From NCBI GenBank assembly GCA_011503125.2, contig WWBZ02000001.1:2170001-2234000 (forward strand): 64,000 nt of DNA, written 5' to 3'. This DNA comes from Botryosphaeria dothidea. Its lineage: Eukaryota; Ascomycota; Dothideomycetes; Botryosphaeriales; Botryosphaeriaceae. The translations under genes and the position numbers were made by a program. Shown piece after piece: positions 1 through 12,357 of this stretch (its first letter is position 1; every line of letters begins with the position of its first letter). The notes under the pieces were generated by a model. That model was not told the DNA's origin. It worked only from the letters and a program-made list of their open reading frames with translations, and made no database searches.

Positions 1-1
1 G

Positions 2-2008
2 CCTCCAGTATCGCGTCCGCATTTGTTTGAAGCTGTTAATGGAGGCTCACGAGAAGGATCACGGACGCGCTCCTCTAGCCAGGACAGTAATCGTTCTGCG
101 CGCAGACACAATCCAAGAGGCTTATCGATTGACTCGACTAGACCTGCAGCTCGTTCAGCAACGGACCTGAGCAACCGTCCGCAAACAACCCAGGAAGGAA
201 CGACAGTGGAGAGGCAGCGACCGGGCCAGAATGACCGAAGGGTGACCGACCCTGAGCGCCATGTTCGAGCTTCGGACGTTTTGCTTAATAGGCAGCAAGC
301 AACCAGCTCCGCTGAGAACTCTCCACGTCGTGCTGTATTTACTACAGAGACCTTTAGCAGTCCTCCGCTGAATACACCGGCAGCTGTTACTGAAGCACAT
401 GCTAGTCTTCGTCAGTTCCCCGGGCCTTTATCACGGCATGCAATCACTAGCCATCCTGTGCCTGCGCCTGTCCGAAGGCACAACAGTTCTGACTCTGGAA
501 ACTTGAATACAAGACCTTCATCTTCCGGAAACTCTGGCCCGCGTGCAACGCATACCGAGCCTTCAATTTCGTGCAATCGGTGTGGCAAGCAGCGTCTTGA
601 ATATACCCTGCACTACAACTGCCGAAAATGCGACGCCGGCAACTATAATCTTTGCTTACGGTGTTATCGTCAGGGAGCGGGCTGTAAGCATTGGTACGGC
701 TTCGGCTCTGCGGCTTGGGCAAGGTACCAACGTAGAGCACCTCCAGGTGGCTATCCTCCAGGCCATGAGCATCCGCATATCCTCACAGGGCACCGTTACA
801 ACCGGCCAAGAAAGGACCTGGTGAGTTCAGACTCTGGGGAGTCTCTATTGACAGAAGAGGATCCGTCTCAACGTCTGCAAGCCGGCGTCTTCTGCGATAT
901 ATGTCTTGCGTTTGCCAACGGCTGCTATTGGAAGTGCGACGTTTGCAATGAGGGAGCTTGGGGTTTCTGCAATGACTGCGTGAATCAAGGGCGGCATTGT
1001 ACGCATCCTTTGCTACCACTTCAACACCGAGCTCCTGCGTCTACAGGAAGCAATTCCTCAGCGCCCCCGTCCCCTGGTCTATCATCGACAGGCCAACCTC
1101 CAATTACCCCCAAGTCCGCCTCTCTCATCCGAGGCCCAGGTACACACACCATTGCCGGCCTTCTTTTCCGTCCCTTGACCTTTAGTACTCTCTGCGATAT
1201 CTGCACATATCCCATTCCTCCCTCACATACCCGCTTCCACTGTCAAAAGTGCAACGCAGGTAACTCCGATATCTGTACTTCTTGCTACCACACGCTTGTA
1301 GCCTCTGGCCGCATCTCGCCTGAGAACGGGCAAAACGGCTGGCGTCGCTGTCCCCGCAACCACCGCATGATTGTCGTGGGCTTCGAAGACAGAGATGCCG
1401 GCCAGCGACGCATTGTGACGAAAGATCTGGTAGGCGGTCTGGCACTAAAGGACAACAGCGCCGCCACACTTTCTGGGCCCCCTGATACTGGGTCACCTAC
1501 GACGACTCAAGCTCGTCCACCTCCCGATCCAGCTGCCGTCGGAGCAACAAGCCCTGTCGATGCTGCCAGCCACGCCTGGAGATGGCGAGACACAGACGGT
1601 ACCATCAAGAAAGCCCGCATGCGAACGGGACTCATCCGATCTAACTCCGCTGCTTCAGCATCCTCAACACCCAGAGACAACAGCAACAACTCCGGCAGCA
1701 ATAACAACGCATCAACCGCGACGAGCACTTCTTCATCGAATGGTAGTAACATCAACAATGCTGCCTCCTCGGCAGCATCTGCGCAAGCCGGTCTCGTCAT
1801 GCGCAAGAAATTCCCGCCGGACGGCGGCGTCGGCCTGCGCGCCGTGGCGCTGTGGAGCTACTGGCCGCAGGAGGGCGTGCAGGACGAGCTGACGTTCCCC
1901 AAGGGCGCGGAGATACGCGAGGCGGAGGATATTAATGGGGATTGGTTTTGGGGTTGCTATGCTGGCGGGAAGGGGCTTTTCCCGGGGAATTATGTTAGGG
2001 CGTTGTGA
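2..2008 (+). CDS. ZZ-like zinc-finger repeat and SH3 domain protein, 5' partial
   Basis: The reading frame is open from the first bases of the window to a TGA at 2006-2008, so the 5' end lies outside; no ATG near the left edge is a convincing start. A disordered Ser/Pro/Arg-rich region is followed by three Cys-rich ZZ-like modules, at about 572-715, 890-1020 and 1193-1370. Each has paired CxxC and a further CxxC in the pattern CDIC...CxxCNxG...DxCxxCY. A Ser/Asn/Thr-rich linker follows. The protein ends in an SH3 domain (about 1832-2005) with ALWSY, the acidic RT-loop stretch DELTF, the tryptophan pair DWFWG and the closing GLFPGNYV. SH3 domains bind proline-rich partners, so a cytoplasmic scaffold or cortical signalling adaptor is an inference. 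The substrate or partner of the ZZ modules cannot be read from sequence. No intron is needed within the visible part. Confidence 0.85.
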   Translation, partial: PPVSRPHLFEAVNGGSREGSRTRSSSQDSNRSARRHNPRGLSIDSTRPAARSATDLSNRPQTTQEGTTVERQRPGQNDRRVTDPERHVRASDVLLNRQQATSSAENSPRRAVFTTETFSSPPLNTPAAVTEAHASLRQFPGPLSRHAITSHPVPAPVRRHNSSDSGNLNTRPSSSGNSGPRATHTEPSISCNRCGKQRLEYTLHYNCRKCDAGNYNLCLRCYRQGAGCKHWYGFGSAAWARYQRRAPPGGYPPGHEHPHILTGHRYNRPRKDLVSSDSGESLLTEEDPSQRLQAGVFCDICLAFANGCYWKCDVCNEGAWGFCNDCVNQGRHCTHPLLPLQHRAPASTGSNSSAPPSPGLSSTGQPPITPKSASLIRGPGTHTIAGLLFRPLTFSTLCDICTYPIPPSHTRFHCQKCNAGNSDICTSCYHTLVASGRISPENGQNGWRRCPRNHRMIVVGFEDRDAGQRRIVTKDLVGGLALKDNSAATLSGPPDTGSPTTTQARPPPDPAAVGATSPVDAASHAWRWRDTDGTIKKARMRTGLIRSNSAASASSTPRDNSNNSGSNNNASTATSTSSSNGSNINNAASSAASAQAGLVMRKKFPPDGGVGLRAVALWSYWPQEGVQDELTFPKGAEIREAEDINGDWFWGCYAGGKGLFPGNYVRAL

Positions 2009-3259
2009 TTGAACGATTGTGTGGATGACTTGGGCTGGATGGGCTTCGTATGGATATTGTTGATCATTATTTGGGGTGGAAGGAGGTGAGGTAGAGGGGT
2101 CTTTGGGAGGCTTTTTTTCCTTGTTGTCAATTTTGTATATGAAGATGATGCGAATGAATGAAAATGGAACGGGCTGTGATGACCGGATGTTTATGATGAG
2201 ATTGCATTTTTTTTCCCTCCAGCTTCTTAGCGGTATATAGTTTGGGACTTTGTCTTATTGAGAGGCCATGATCATCATTCTATCTTACGGTCTATCATCA
2301 TCAAGCATGGATTATTGGAAATATTTTTCAGTCTCAGTGGGAAACTGTAAACCAGCAATGGGACATGCTTCTGTTGCAGTTGAGTGTGGTTCGTCGTCTA
2401 GTGAGATCATCAACTTTGAATTGCTTTGCCGTGAGTCGACAAATATTTTTGTAGATTAGTCAGAATTTAGATACAGATCTGAGTGTGTGAAATAACTAGC
2501 AGCGGATGCCCAGTTGCTTTGTGTTCAGTGAGACAGAGGCGACTACTTCTTGGGCCCTGCTTGTTTAGGAAGCGATTGTTTTCCATCCAACCTGTACAGC
2601 TAAATGAGCTGAAAGGAAATATCACCATTTCCTGTCCTTTAAGTGGCAGGTTTAGTAGTATATTGAATAGATATTTGACTTGAATCATTGATTCGGTGGT
2701 CAGAGGCATCACTTCACGATCCCGAAGATCTTATAGTGCGGTCAGTTCTCACTAAGTAACCATACGAAAGGGATACATGCCACAAAGCCGAAATTTTAAC
2801 TATGTATAGTTTAACGTAAGAGATTAGATATCTAGCGCTGTCTACAAAAGATTTCAAAGAACTCACGCAGGAAAAAAAAAAGAGCAGACTGCATCGGTAG
2901 AAGTATAGATTGTCTGGACGAAGTCGAAGAATTTATATTGTATGTAGAAACACGGGAATAGAAGAGGTCATTCTGACTGTCCATTCGCATATTCTTGAGG
3001 ACGTAGGAAAATGGACCAACATCACGAATAAGGCAAGCAACTGGGAGCTCATACTGTTGATACATTATTTGACTTCTTTTTCCTAGAGATATCGTTACAA
3101 AAGCCTGGCTCTGAGCCGCAGAGACGCCCCTTTACTCCATTTACCATGCCCGACCAAGTATACACAGATGCCGCCCCATGAAAGTACAGAGAGGAGAGTG
3201 TGCCGTAATTCTCCCCCGATAAATTGTAGTCCTTACAACCGTATACAGAAATCACCTGG
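2009..3259. other. Intergenic, convergent 3' ends
   Basis: This lies between the stop of the SH3 gene (+) and the stop of the BolA3-type gene (-), so it holds two 3' flanks. It is AT-richer than the genes around it, with T-rich and A-rich runs. The open frames in it are short and low-complexity, and I see no gene, RNA or repeat. Confidence 0.6.
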
Positions 3260-3821
3260 CTATGAGGAAGCCTTTGTCCTCAGCTGCACGCCATGCCAGC
3301 TCTCGATCTCCTCCTTCAATAGTTCATTGACTAGTTTGTGTTGCTTGATCACGGTCAAGCCTTTGAACTTGGGGCTCTCGATGTCGAGGGCGTACATGGA
3401 ACCGCAGCCGCCGCTAATGTCCTGGACCTGTTCGCGCAAAATTTCTTCAGCAGTCTGGATCTCGACAAATCCTCCGCTAGTCCGAGGGGGCATGTTGAAA
3501 AATCACAGCTAGTCATACCTCCAGGCGCACGGGATCCAAATTGTCCTTGATCTTATTGAAGACATGCAGCTCGCCCTCAGACAGGTAATCCGGCGGCTCG
3601 GGGGCTGCGGCGGCGGTGGACATGGCGCGGCGAGCTGCAGCAGGGCATTGTCGGTAATGCGAGACAGATACAGAAGCTCGGGCCGGAATGCGAGGCGAAA
3701 AGAACGAGTTGGCGGAGGAAGGCGTCAGTGGGATGGGCAAGCGTGCAGCAGAGGCGCAGCGGCGCGTGCTGAAGGCGGCGTTTGCGGCGATGCGCGAGAC
3801 GGCGGCTCTTGACGGGGCCAT
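3260..3821 (-). CDS. bol3: Mitochondrial BolA-like protein (BolA3/Bol3 type), two exons
   Basis: Exon 1 is 3519-3821 and exon 2 is 3260-3427. They are joined across a 91-nt GTATGA...CAG intron in phase 0, giving 156 residues. The N-terminal ~65 residues are rich in Arg, Ala and Ser with no acidic residue, a mitochondrial presequence. The BolA domain (about 77-152) carries the BolA3 signature VQDISGGCGSMY, then LTVIKQHKLVN with the invariant His, and EEIESWHG. Cys and His at these sites are the expected [2Fe-2S] ligands in a complex with monothiol glutaredoxin. In yeast and human, BolA3-type proteins help pass 4Fe-4S clusters to mitochondrial targets such as lipoyl synthase. The start at MAPSRAAVSR was chosen because it begins the presequence; the frame stays open further upstream. 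Ending exon 1 at its in-frame TGA would lose the core of the fold, so the splice is well supported. Confidence 0.88.
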
Positions 3822-6598
3822 TGAGGGCTCTGGCGGGCGGTTAGGAGTGGGCTGGCGGTGGGCAAGGGAAGACGGTATCCGCACCTCGGGCTGGTATGCG
3901 ATGTTTGAGGTTTGCATACGATGAACAGCGACATCGACATCAGCGGCGACCGGGGTGGGTCGTCGCCGAGCAGCCAATCGACGCCCGCCCTTAATAAATA
4001 ACGGCGAGGCTAACTCCGGCACCTCCCCCCGAGGAATCATGATCCCGCCGGCTTCCTCAGCAAACGCCGCTCCCAACCGCACACCAACATTGACGCACCG
4101 GCGCGCCACAGCAAAACGCACCAAGCCACCGCCCGGATCTGCCCAAGCCGATCCATGCGGGGGCGGCCACCAGCGCCCGCGCTGACTGGCTGGCCGCCGC
4201 TCCGACGTCGCTCTGCCGCCGCCGTGCCCATCAAATAGCCACAGGCCCACGCCGAGGTACCTCCCAAGTACCGCCATGTCGCAACACACCATCTTCGCAC
4301 GCCACGCAAAAAAGGTACGCCCACCTCCTACGCCAAGCTCCCTTGCCGTCGACCAGTCTGGACGAGCCGCCCGGTCCTCCGCTAGCTCCAGACCTTGGAC
4401 TCCACTCCTCCTATCAACTCCCCTGCCGCACTCTAGTTGCTACGCTTATCTTAGTGTCGCTCCCGCAACGGAGATCCTCAGCTTCTCGTTGAGGTCAAGC
4501 CGCCCCGCCCGCAGGGCTTCCCCGACGGCTATCTCTTCGCCTGTTATTTTTGTTCTTCTGTCTTTCGAGCTGTACTTTTCTGTTACGGGTGCGGAGATTG
4601 CGTCCTGCACGCAATGAGCGTGTGCGTGGGCCCCCGCTGTCCCGATTCTCGACCGAGCCGCTGACAGGCAGGCGCGGTCAATCCCTGCGCTCGCAGCACG
4701 AAGGGGTGGGCGGTTGGGTTGGCCGAGGCGTGGGGCTGTTGAGTGCGGGCATGCAAGGCTTTCGCAATAATGCGCAAGCCATCAGCGACGCAGACCGGTG
4801 ATTGCTTGACGCCACGCCGCATCAAGGGTCCTCATCTTGCTTCGTCTTGGAGCGGGCCCTCGTCGAGTCTCGAAGCGGCGAAGATAAGCTGCTTTGCTCC
4901 GCGGGGTTGCTTGCTTGGGAGCAGGGGCGCTCCAAGTGCGGGTTGGGGCGGGGGCAGGATTCCCCCCTCCTCGACCTGTCTCGTCAGCGGCATGAGTGGC
5001 AGCACCATCACAGCTTCGACCCGCCACCGCCCAAGCCCATCATCCTCTCCGGCATCACCGGCGCCGTGGAAAAGCCTCATCAAGCCATGGACGCAGCATG
5101 CACGACAACACCAGGATGGGCCCACAACACCAAAGCAGATGCGGCGCGGCCATCATCACCATGCCGGCTGACTGCTTCAGCTATGAGCCCCACCCTATCC
5201 TTACTCTCCTTCCGGTCTCCTCATTTTCTGTTTCCCTTTCTCCGCCTTCATATGCACTCCAGACACTCCTCCCGCACTATCGAAACACGTCTCCACAAAA
5301 CGTCCCTCCCTCCAACCCGCTCAATACACTCCACACGCGCTCTCCCGATGTGCGTTACGCTGCCCTCGTCTCGCTATCCCTGGCATGTGTTGCTGTCTGA
5401 GTCGAGTAATCCCGCTTCACCACGGAATTGCCAGCAGCAGCAGGGTGGTTTACCGAAGACTCGGGATGTCAGAGTGCACGTCGCAGTCAGCTTTCGCGAA
5501 TCAAAGCGGGTGAGCAGAGCAGAGCAAACGTCGAATGTGACTTGGCACGTTGCCGCTGCGTCCCTACCCTCACGCCACGCCGAGCGCAAGCACCATTGCA
5601 AAGCGTGCATGTGAAGAGTCACTGGAGAGTTCTCAGCATATCACGAGAAAGGCAGCTGCGACATTCACAGACAAAAGCATACGTGCACACATACATGACA
5701 TCTCTCCACACACCCCTCCTGCGTCGACACCCATGCCTGAATCATGCAGGGCGCATGTCTAGAGCACCAACGTCTGGAGTCAAAACATCCAAATCAGTCG
5801 CGGCAAATTATCCGTATCCAGCACCTGGTAAGCTTTAGCAGGCAGGGTTTTCGTGCAGGTGGGTAAATGTCCGGACAGGGCTCTGCATTCTCTTTCGTCC
5901 TCTAAGCTTACCAATCAATGGACTTAGAGGTTGATGTGGGATGTGGGAGGGGTTGTGTGGTGGCTAACTAACAATGTGCTAGCAAGCCAGTCTTTCGGCC
6001 ACTCACACATGCTCACCCCGTCACCGTCGAGTTTTCGTTGAGAGGAGTCGAGTCGGACAAGCGCGCCTGGTCCGGGAATAATAGTTTGGGTAAGGACAGA
6101 TGTCCGCACCGGCCATGCACGCGACTTTGATATCGGAGGTGCGAATGCTTAACCGCGATTTTTAGTTGCATGGTGTTGTGAACGCCTGTTCGTTGCGATC
6201 ACAACATTAGGGTTGAGGCAGAGTTTTGGTAACTACCAGCAACCGCACCGGAGGCGCCACCAGAGACACGTTCGCGGCAGAGCTTCTCGACTTTGGTCGG
6301 TGGCACAGCAGACCGAAGCTAAACGATTGGCAAGGTTTTGCCGCGCCCCATTTTCTCGGTCCATGATCAAGCAGCTTTCAACTCTATTTGACCTTTGAAA
6401 TCCCCGAACCGCACAAGCCACATGCGACCGATGCCGGCGGCTCAAAGTTTATTGTTGAGTAGCAACTAGACACTTCATCAATATGGTCCGGTAAACTTTC
6501 CAAGCAATCACGCAAAGTTATGGGTTTTTGCAAATCTTAAAACACCGAAAACACCGGTCGCGCGGCGACGACGAAGAGGCTTTTTTTTTTAGTAGATC

Positions 6599-6635
6599 AG
6601 GGTCCTCACATGTAAGGGTCCCCATCTCAGGGTCC
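6599..6635 (+). repeat. Three spaced copies of AGGGTCC
   Basis: The heptamer AGGGTCC occurs at 6599-6605, 6615-6621 and 6629-6635, that is, three times in 37 bases at 16- and 14-base spacing. The first and third copies share the longer form TCAGGGTCC. It could be a small binding-site cluster or a short decayed tandem repeat. No function is assigned. Confidence 0.4.
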
Positions 6636-9600
6636 GGCTTTGCTGCTCAAAGTGGACGTCGGTCCTTGGCACGGGATACAACAGATGGATGGGACACTAC
6701 TACTGTAGTACACACGGGAAGTAGGTAGGTCAGCGCCAACGCCTGCCCCGATTGGGGTCACCGGTTTTCTCAGCGGGCGCCTTTGATAACAGTCTCCGCG
6801 CGTCGTTTCTTCCATCGCCTCATTTCTCTTCGCCCACCTTGGCAGGGCGGGAAGGTGAGCGCGCGCCGCTTACGAACGGGGCGGGACAGCGGGGCGGATG
6901 GGGGTTTCCCCTCCTCCTCTCCTCTCAGCTGATTTGAGGAGACGCGGTGGAGGTGCGGAGAACTGCGTAGTAGAGGCGTCGGCGCGTACTCTTGAGAAGC
7001 GGGAGACTACTGGCTCTCACTACTGCAATCCCGTGCACACCGCCAGCGGGGCGAAGTTTGACGATTGTGGGGACGATAACGGATGCCTCGATCGATTGCG
7101 ATAGAGAGAATTGAGGCGAGGTGACAGCTGGATATGGGTTAGGTAAGAAGTGCGAGAGAAGAGAATAAGGTACGTCTAATTTTGTCGCTCGCCTTCGATC
7201 TGGTCTCGGGCTTCGACATCTCTTTTCCGCTTTTGGGCAAGGCAGCCCTGGATGTCATGTCGCTCAATTTGGCCTATCTTTGAACCTCGATGCGGCTACG
7301 TGGACGGGGTCTCTTTGACTTTTGTCGTTTTGAGGTAAGCACTCTATATCGTGTTACGTACATTTTCTTCGGCATTTGGTCTCGTCGTTTTGCCCTATTC
7401 TTTCTCCGGTTCCCCGGACAGCCTTTTTGGCTTCGCCACTGGTTCTTGTAGCATGGTACGATCTTGCAGTTTCCATGTGTCAATCAACGAGGGCCGAGGA
7501 CTTTGCGGTGTGAATTGTGAATGGAGTTTCCGTTGTTTTCGCCTTCACTATTGGTAGTTTGACCGAGCCGAAGGATTCCGCGCGGTTAGAGGGGAAAAAG
7601 AGGGAAATAGAGCAAGGGCCTGGCCAGGCCAAGCATTTTCTTCGGCAGCCCCGATTTTCATCTACTACGTACGAGAGTACGTGTTTCGCCTATCACTTCG
7701 GGGCACATGTGCGGTACACGACGGGAAGTAGTTGAGTAGAAAAAAAAATTTTGTCTGAAAAAGAGGCGTTCAGGTGTGGCTTGACCGGCTTTGCTGTATA
7801 GGGTGATAGCGTAGTGGGAATAACTGTTCGGTGGTTACTATCGGGCAATCGCATGATGTCGTGCAGTTGCTTTGACGAAATGTCACAAGCCAGCCACAAG
7901 CGCGCGTAGCGAACGTCAAAAAAGCGAAACCACCGGGGCGTCCAGGGCGCCGGTGTGGTGAAACTTTTTTGTTGAATACGTTGTAGGTAAATTATGTTTT
8001 CGTTGCATTGCGCAATCGCGGGCGCCTTTTGCCACCGCCACCGGGTTGTTACGGCAAACGGGTTGGGTTGGGAGTGGGATGAGCTGGTAGGGCTTGTTTG
8101 CCTGCGTGGGGTCCAGCGGACCCCCCCATCTGGAGTGCTTCGAGGGGGAGTGGAGCATAGGACGACAATACAGGTGCTCGGCTATCTTTCAACAAATGCC
8201 TGTGATACGAGGCTTTGGGCGGCCGGAAGGCTGTGGATGAGGACGCCGGCAAGGACTTCGCAAGTCGTTGCCGCTGGGCGCTTTCACCACGGCGAGTGGA
8301 CTGATCGGGACACACACAGCAAAAGCAGGGGTTGGGAAGCAGCCGGCTTGTCTACTGCTCTCGTGATAGCGGGACCACGAATCTCTCCTACTTTCATGTG
8401 CGATTCGGTTCGTATTCGATGATGTTTAGTCTCTCCCATGTTGTTTCTCCCTGTCTCATCACTCTCGTCTCTGTCTCATCCCTGGTCTTGGCATCCAGCT
8501 TCACGACTCTGTTCTCGCTTTGATTGTCTCAAGCTTCCATTGTTGTGGCGTCTTCTAGTGCAATGCAGGGCCTTGATGATTAGAGGGTTCCTTGCTGGGG
8601 ACAAGCCGCGTCTTTCTGTCTATCACTTACTGCTCTGGACGGACCCTGCGTTGGCGCGGCTGCACGCTGGCGTGGTTGGCGCGCAATCACCAGCCAAGCC
8701 TGTTTTCCTCTGGAAGGCGTTCTTCACGTAGTACTAGCCTCTGAAGGGATCATCTTGATCTTCGTCCATGTCTCTCCTGATGTGCAGCAGCACGGCATCA
8801 GCGCGCGTCCGTTGGAACCGTCCGTCCGGTAAGAAAACTTGTATACTCGCGGCTCTCGCTCTGTCGAGACGTCAGAGGCATGTAAGACCAATCTCAGCGA
8901 TCGCAGGCAATCTACCTGCAAGATGATTCTCGCCTACGTGCCAACTGGCGGTGATCACCCCACACTTACGAGGAATGCTTGCCTTGCGGAGAAATACAGA
9001 CGAAAAGGGAAACAAGAAAAAGCACGAAATACCAAGGGGGCACCCGTCACGATATGCTCACAGCCGTCATAGCTGATGCAATGGCGCTGGGCTTGCTTGC
9101 TTGCCGCGGACCCTGCGTCTGTTCGTGGTGCCAATCGCAGGAGATCAACAAAGCAAGTCTGGTACTCTACTGTCCTTTTTCTTCTCTCTTCCCCGCATCA
9201 CCTGCTGCACCCCGGATGGTGGACATGCAGGATTGACGCCATCGATTTGGGCCGGCGGCGAATGAGAAATAGCGGTCTCCTGTGCGTGCCTCACGGCTGT
9301 GTGATAAAGCAGGGACACAGGAAGCAGCAGGCGCTGGTGTTGCATGCCTCGTACAGCGGACCGTTTTGTTTTGTCGATGAGAGAGAGCTGCGGCTAAGTT
9401 GGGCTGAAAGTAGGTGATGCAATGGTGCTTGGGTCGGGAGTCTACGACAAGGCAGCACTGCTGATTGATTTGCTTACTGCTGAAACCAGCTCTTCGCCAT
9501 GCCTGCGCCGAAACCGGCTTCTTTGGCTACTGGTCTTCTCACGGTTGAACCGGATGTCGCGGACGGCTGGCGATAAGCTGGTTCAGCAGGTGACGGGGCT

Positions 9601-12337
9601 GGACGCGAGGCGAGTCGGAGCAGAGACCAGGCTGTGGGTTGGCGTTGGTTGCTCCTTGGAATTCGGCCCCGGAACGGCGCGCAAGCCTTTCCCTTTGCTA
9701 TTTTGTGAGGGCTGAAAGGATGCGACAAGATTGTAGCCGAGCTTTTTCTCTTGTCTCTCTTCTTTTGCGGCTCCGCAAGCTGATAGGAATCTGGCGTCGC
9801 TATGCGCGGCGTAGATGGTGGTCAATGATCCACATCATGCAGAGCCTGTCTTTGGCAACTGGAGTGAGAATTCCGCGGGGCGTTCGAGAATGCGACTGCA
9901 CGTGGGGACGAAGAGGGCAGGAAGAGGCGTCGGGCGACCGGAGGAGCGGCCTTCCAGTGGTACGAGCTCGCTTGCTGGGTGAGCGTGGGAGGACTGAATT
10001 GATGCATCGGTTCAGGCTCGTATCGCATTTTCGTTCATGTGAACGGGGACGTACCGATTTTCTCGTCGTTCTGAGTTGGAGGTGGTGAGATGTTTCCTTT
10101 TTGGGCTGTTAGGACGACGATTGTGCCATGATGTGCTGCGCCGCATGGCTGGCCTTCCCACGACATCCGAACAGCCACGCGCCGCGCAACGCGAGCCATG
10201 CAGGCGATAACACTCACGGCAAGCATGTCCGCAGATGATCGGCAAAAGGCTGAAGAAAGACGGGTTGTTCGATTCGAACTCTGCTTTGCTTGCTCTTAGC
10301 AATTGTTGGCGAGAGTAACGCAAGTGCAGCTGGTCTGCCTGGCTCAAGATTGTGCTGACTGGCTCCTTCGGGTCCACGTAACCCAACGAGAAACACGCGC
10401 CGCATGCGTATGCACTGCATCCCAGGCATACGAAAATAACCCAACGCTGCTCTGCTGCCCTCTGATGCAACACCTGCCCAATCCTAAACAATCGTTTTCG
10501 TGATTTTTTTTCTCGCTCGTCAATCGCAGTCAATCGTGAGACTTGGACTCGTCGCCACCATCAGCGCCATCACATACGCCCTTTCGTCGGGCTCGTTGGG
10601 CAGAATGCGTGGTTTTTCCACCTCTCCTAATGTCCACTTCTTCCATCTCTTTCTCTGCGAGCCGCAGTAAGGATCCCAAATCACAATCTGCTGATCAATC
10701 GATCTCGGGATCGTGCAGTAGGCGACCACCAGTCCCGCTTCGCGGGGAGCGCGAGGCGGACGGGAAGCGGTGAGATCAGGTACGTACCAAGCAGGCAAAA
10801 GACTACCGGTGAACCAAAGACCGAGTGGAAAGGAAACGAACAGAGTCGGAAGAAGAGGGGAGAAGCGGCAATACCGGCCGATCTCCCTTGGGCAAGTCGA
10901 TCATGATCTATATGATCTCGATGTCCCCGGTTGAGACAAGGCGGGGCAGCCGCGGGGATGGGGAAAAAGAGAGTTCAAGACAGACGGAAAGACAAAAAAA
11001 GGCTTCGGAAGAACCTACATGCCCTGACAATGTGTTTGCGATCCTATCACCGACGTCACCATTGCTGCTCGGATCAGAGATTTGTAGGCGAACTTTTCCT
11101 TGGTCGAAGATTGTCGGGGGCGAAGATTCGTATAGCCGCAATGTTGGGGCAGCAAAGTTAGCTTTTCCCAATAAATCGGTGATCTCTCACGAAACAGTCT
11201 GCGGCAGAGTAATGCACCAGCTCCGCTAGCATCCATCGAATGGGCGGTAGGCAATTGATTGCAATAGAGAGAAAGAGAGCTGGAGAAAATTTTTCTGATG
11301 GCGAAAAAGGAAAGAACGCATGATAATGCATTGAGCGGCTCACTGCATTCAGGCGTCCTGCTGAGTCTGTAAGGCGTTCATCTCGAAAAAACTGTAGTTC
11401 ATCTTTGAGAGGGTCGTTCTTTTTCCCGAGCTGTAGCAACCAGAGTCAGTCATCGACCGGGATGCCTGTCAGCATTCTCACTGGGGTTCTCTCCTCTCCC
11501 TGGCCCACCTGAGGCACGCAAGCCGTGGACCCGTCTTTCCGATGGCCGACGGGACCCGTAGGATAAGCTCACCTCCAACGCGCAAGGCGCCCTGCATACA
11601 CCCACGCCTGTATGTATGTCGTACCCTTTCGAACAGAGACATCACCTTAAAACAATTGCCAGGCTACACCTGGGACATACCCCAATTTTCAGGGTGAAAG
11701 ACAGTTTCAACGGCGCAGGACCCTGGGAGGTTTTGACGCGCTCTCACAGGGAACGCCCAAAAGGATGTCGTTATCAAACGATGGTCTGATGCCGTCTGCA
11801 AATGCTTGCGAGGAGAGAAATGCTTGGACCCGAGTGGCTGGGATCCCCAGACGCAAATTTGCGAGGCCGAGCATCCCGGCAAACCATCCTGCGCCTTCAT
11901 CAGATAGGGCATCCCACGGCCACCACTCCCTCACTGAAGTGCTTCTCTTCTTGCTGCACCAGCACGCAGGACGCGCAACTCGGCAACGGCTGCTCCGGAA
12001 TGCGCTATCTGCCCGATCCGGCCGGGCGGTCGGGGTCGCGAGCCCGCAGAGGATTCAGGGTGCAGTAGCTCATGTGAGGTGCGCGGCTGCCGGACTGCGT
12101 TGCTGTGCCGCACCGCCGCTGCCGTGTGATGGGTAAAGCAACAGTGCGGTGTGGGCGGGAGACGGACAACGATGACTGCTTAGTTCCAGGGGCTCAATCC
12201 AAGGTAAGGGTCGTAATGGGGTACTACAGGGACTGGCGCCAGCTCCAGACAACTACCATCGCTGGGGAAGGCGGGTGCAGCGCGAGCCAGGTCCGGTCTG
12301 GGCTGGACAGGGCTTCTCAATGGGGTTTGCCGGATGC

Positions 12338-12357
12338 GGGGATGGGAGAGGGGTGGG
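12338..12357 (+). other. G-quadruplex-type motif
   Basis: Four G-runs of 4, 3, 4 and 3 are separated by loops of 2, 3 and 1 bases (runs at 12338-12341, 12344-12346, 12350-12353 and 12355-12357). This meets the usual G3+N1-7 definition on the + strand. It lies inside the gene-free interval, within a G-rich segment of roughly 12300-12480. Confidence 0.55.

Noticed and set aside
4276..4617. ATG in good context followed by 13 codons and a GTACGC donor-like site on the + strand, divergent from the BolA3 gene
   Set aside because: No downstream exon with a recognisable continuation was found, and the 113-codon read-through frame is compositional.
4802..5614. 270-codon + strand frame
   Set aside because: It starts at a TTG, has Ser/His/Pro/Arg-rich low-information sequence and no family motif; it overlaps other equally long frames.
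10261..10285. B-box-like sequence (GTTCGATTC) suggesting a tRNA
   Set aside because: I could not fold a cloverleaf or find an A box at the right distance.
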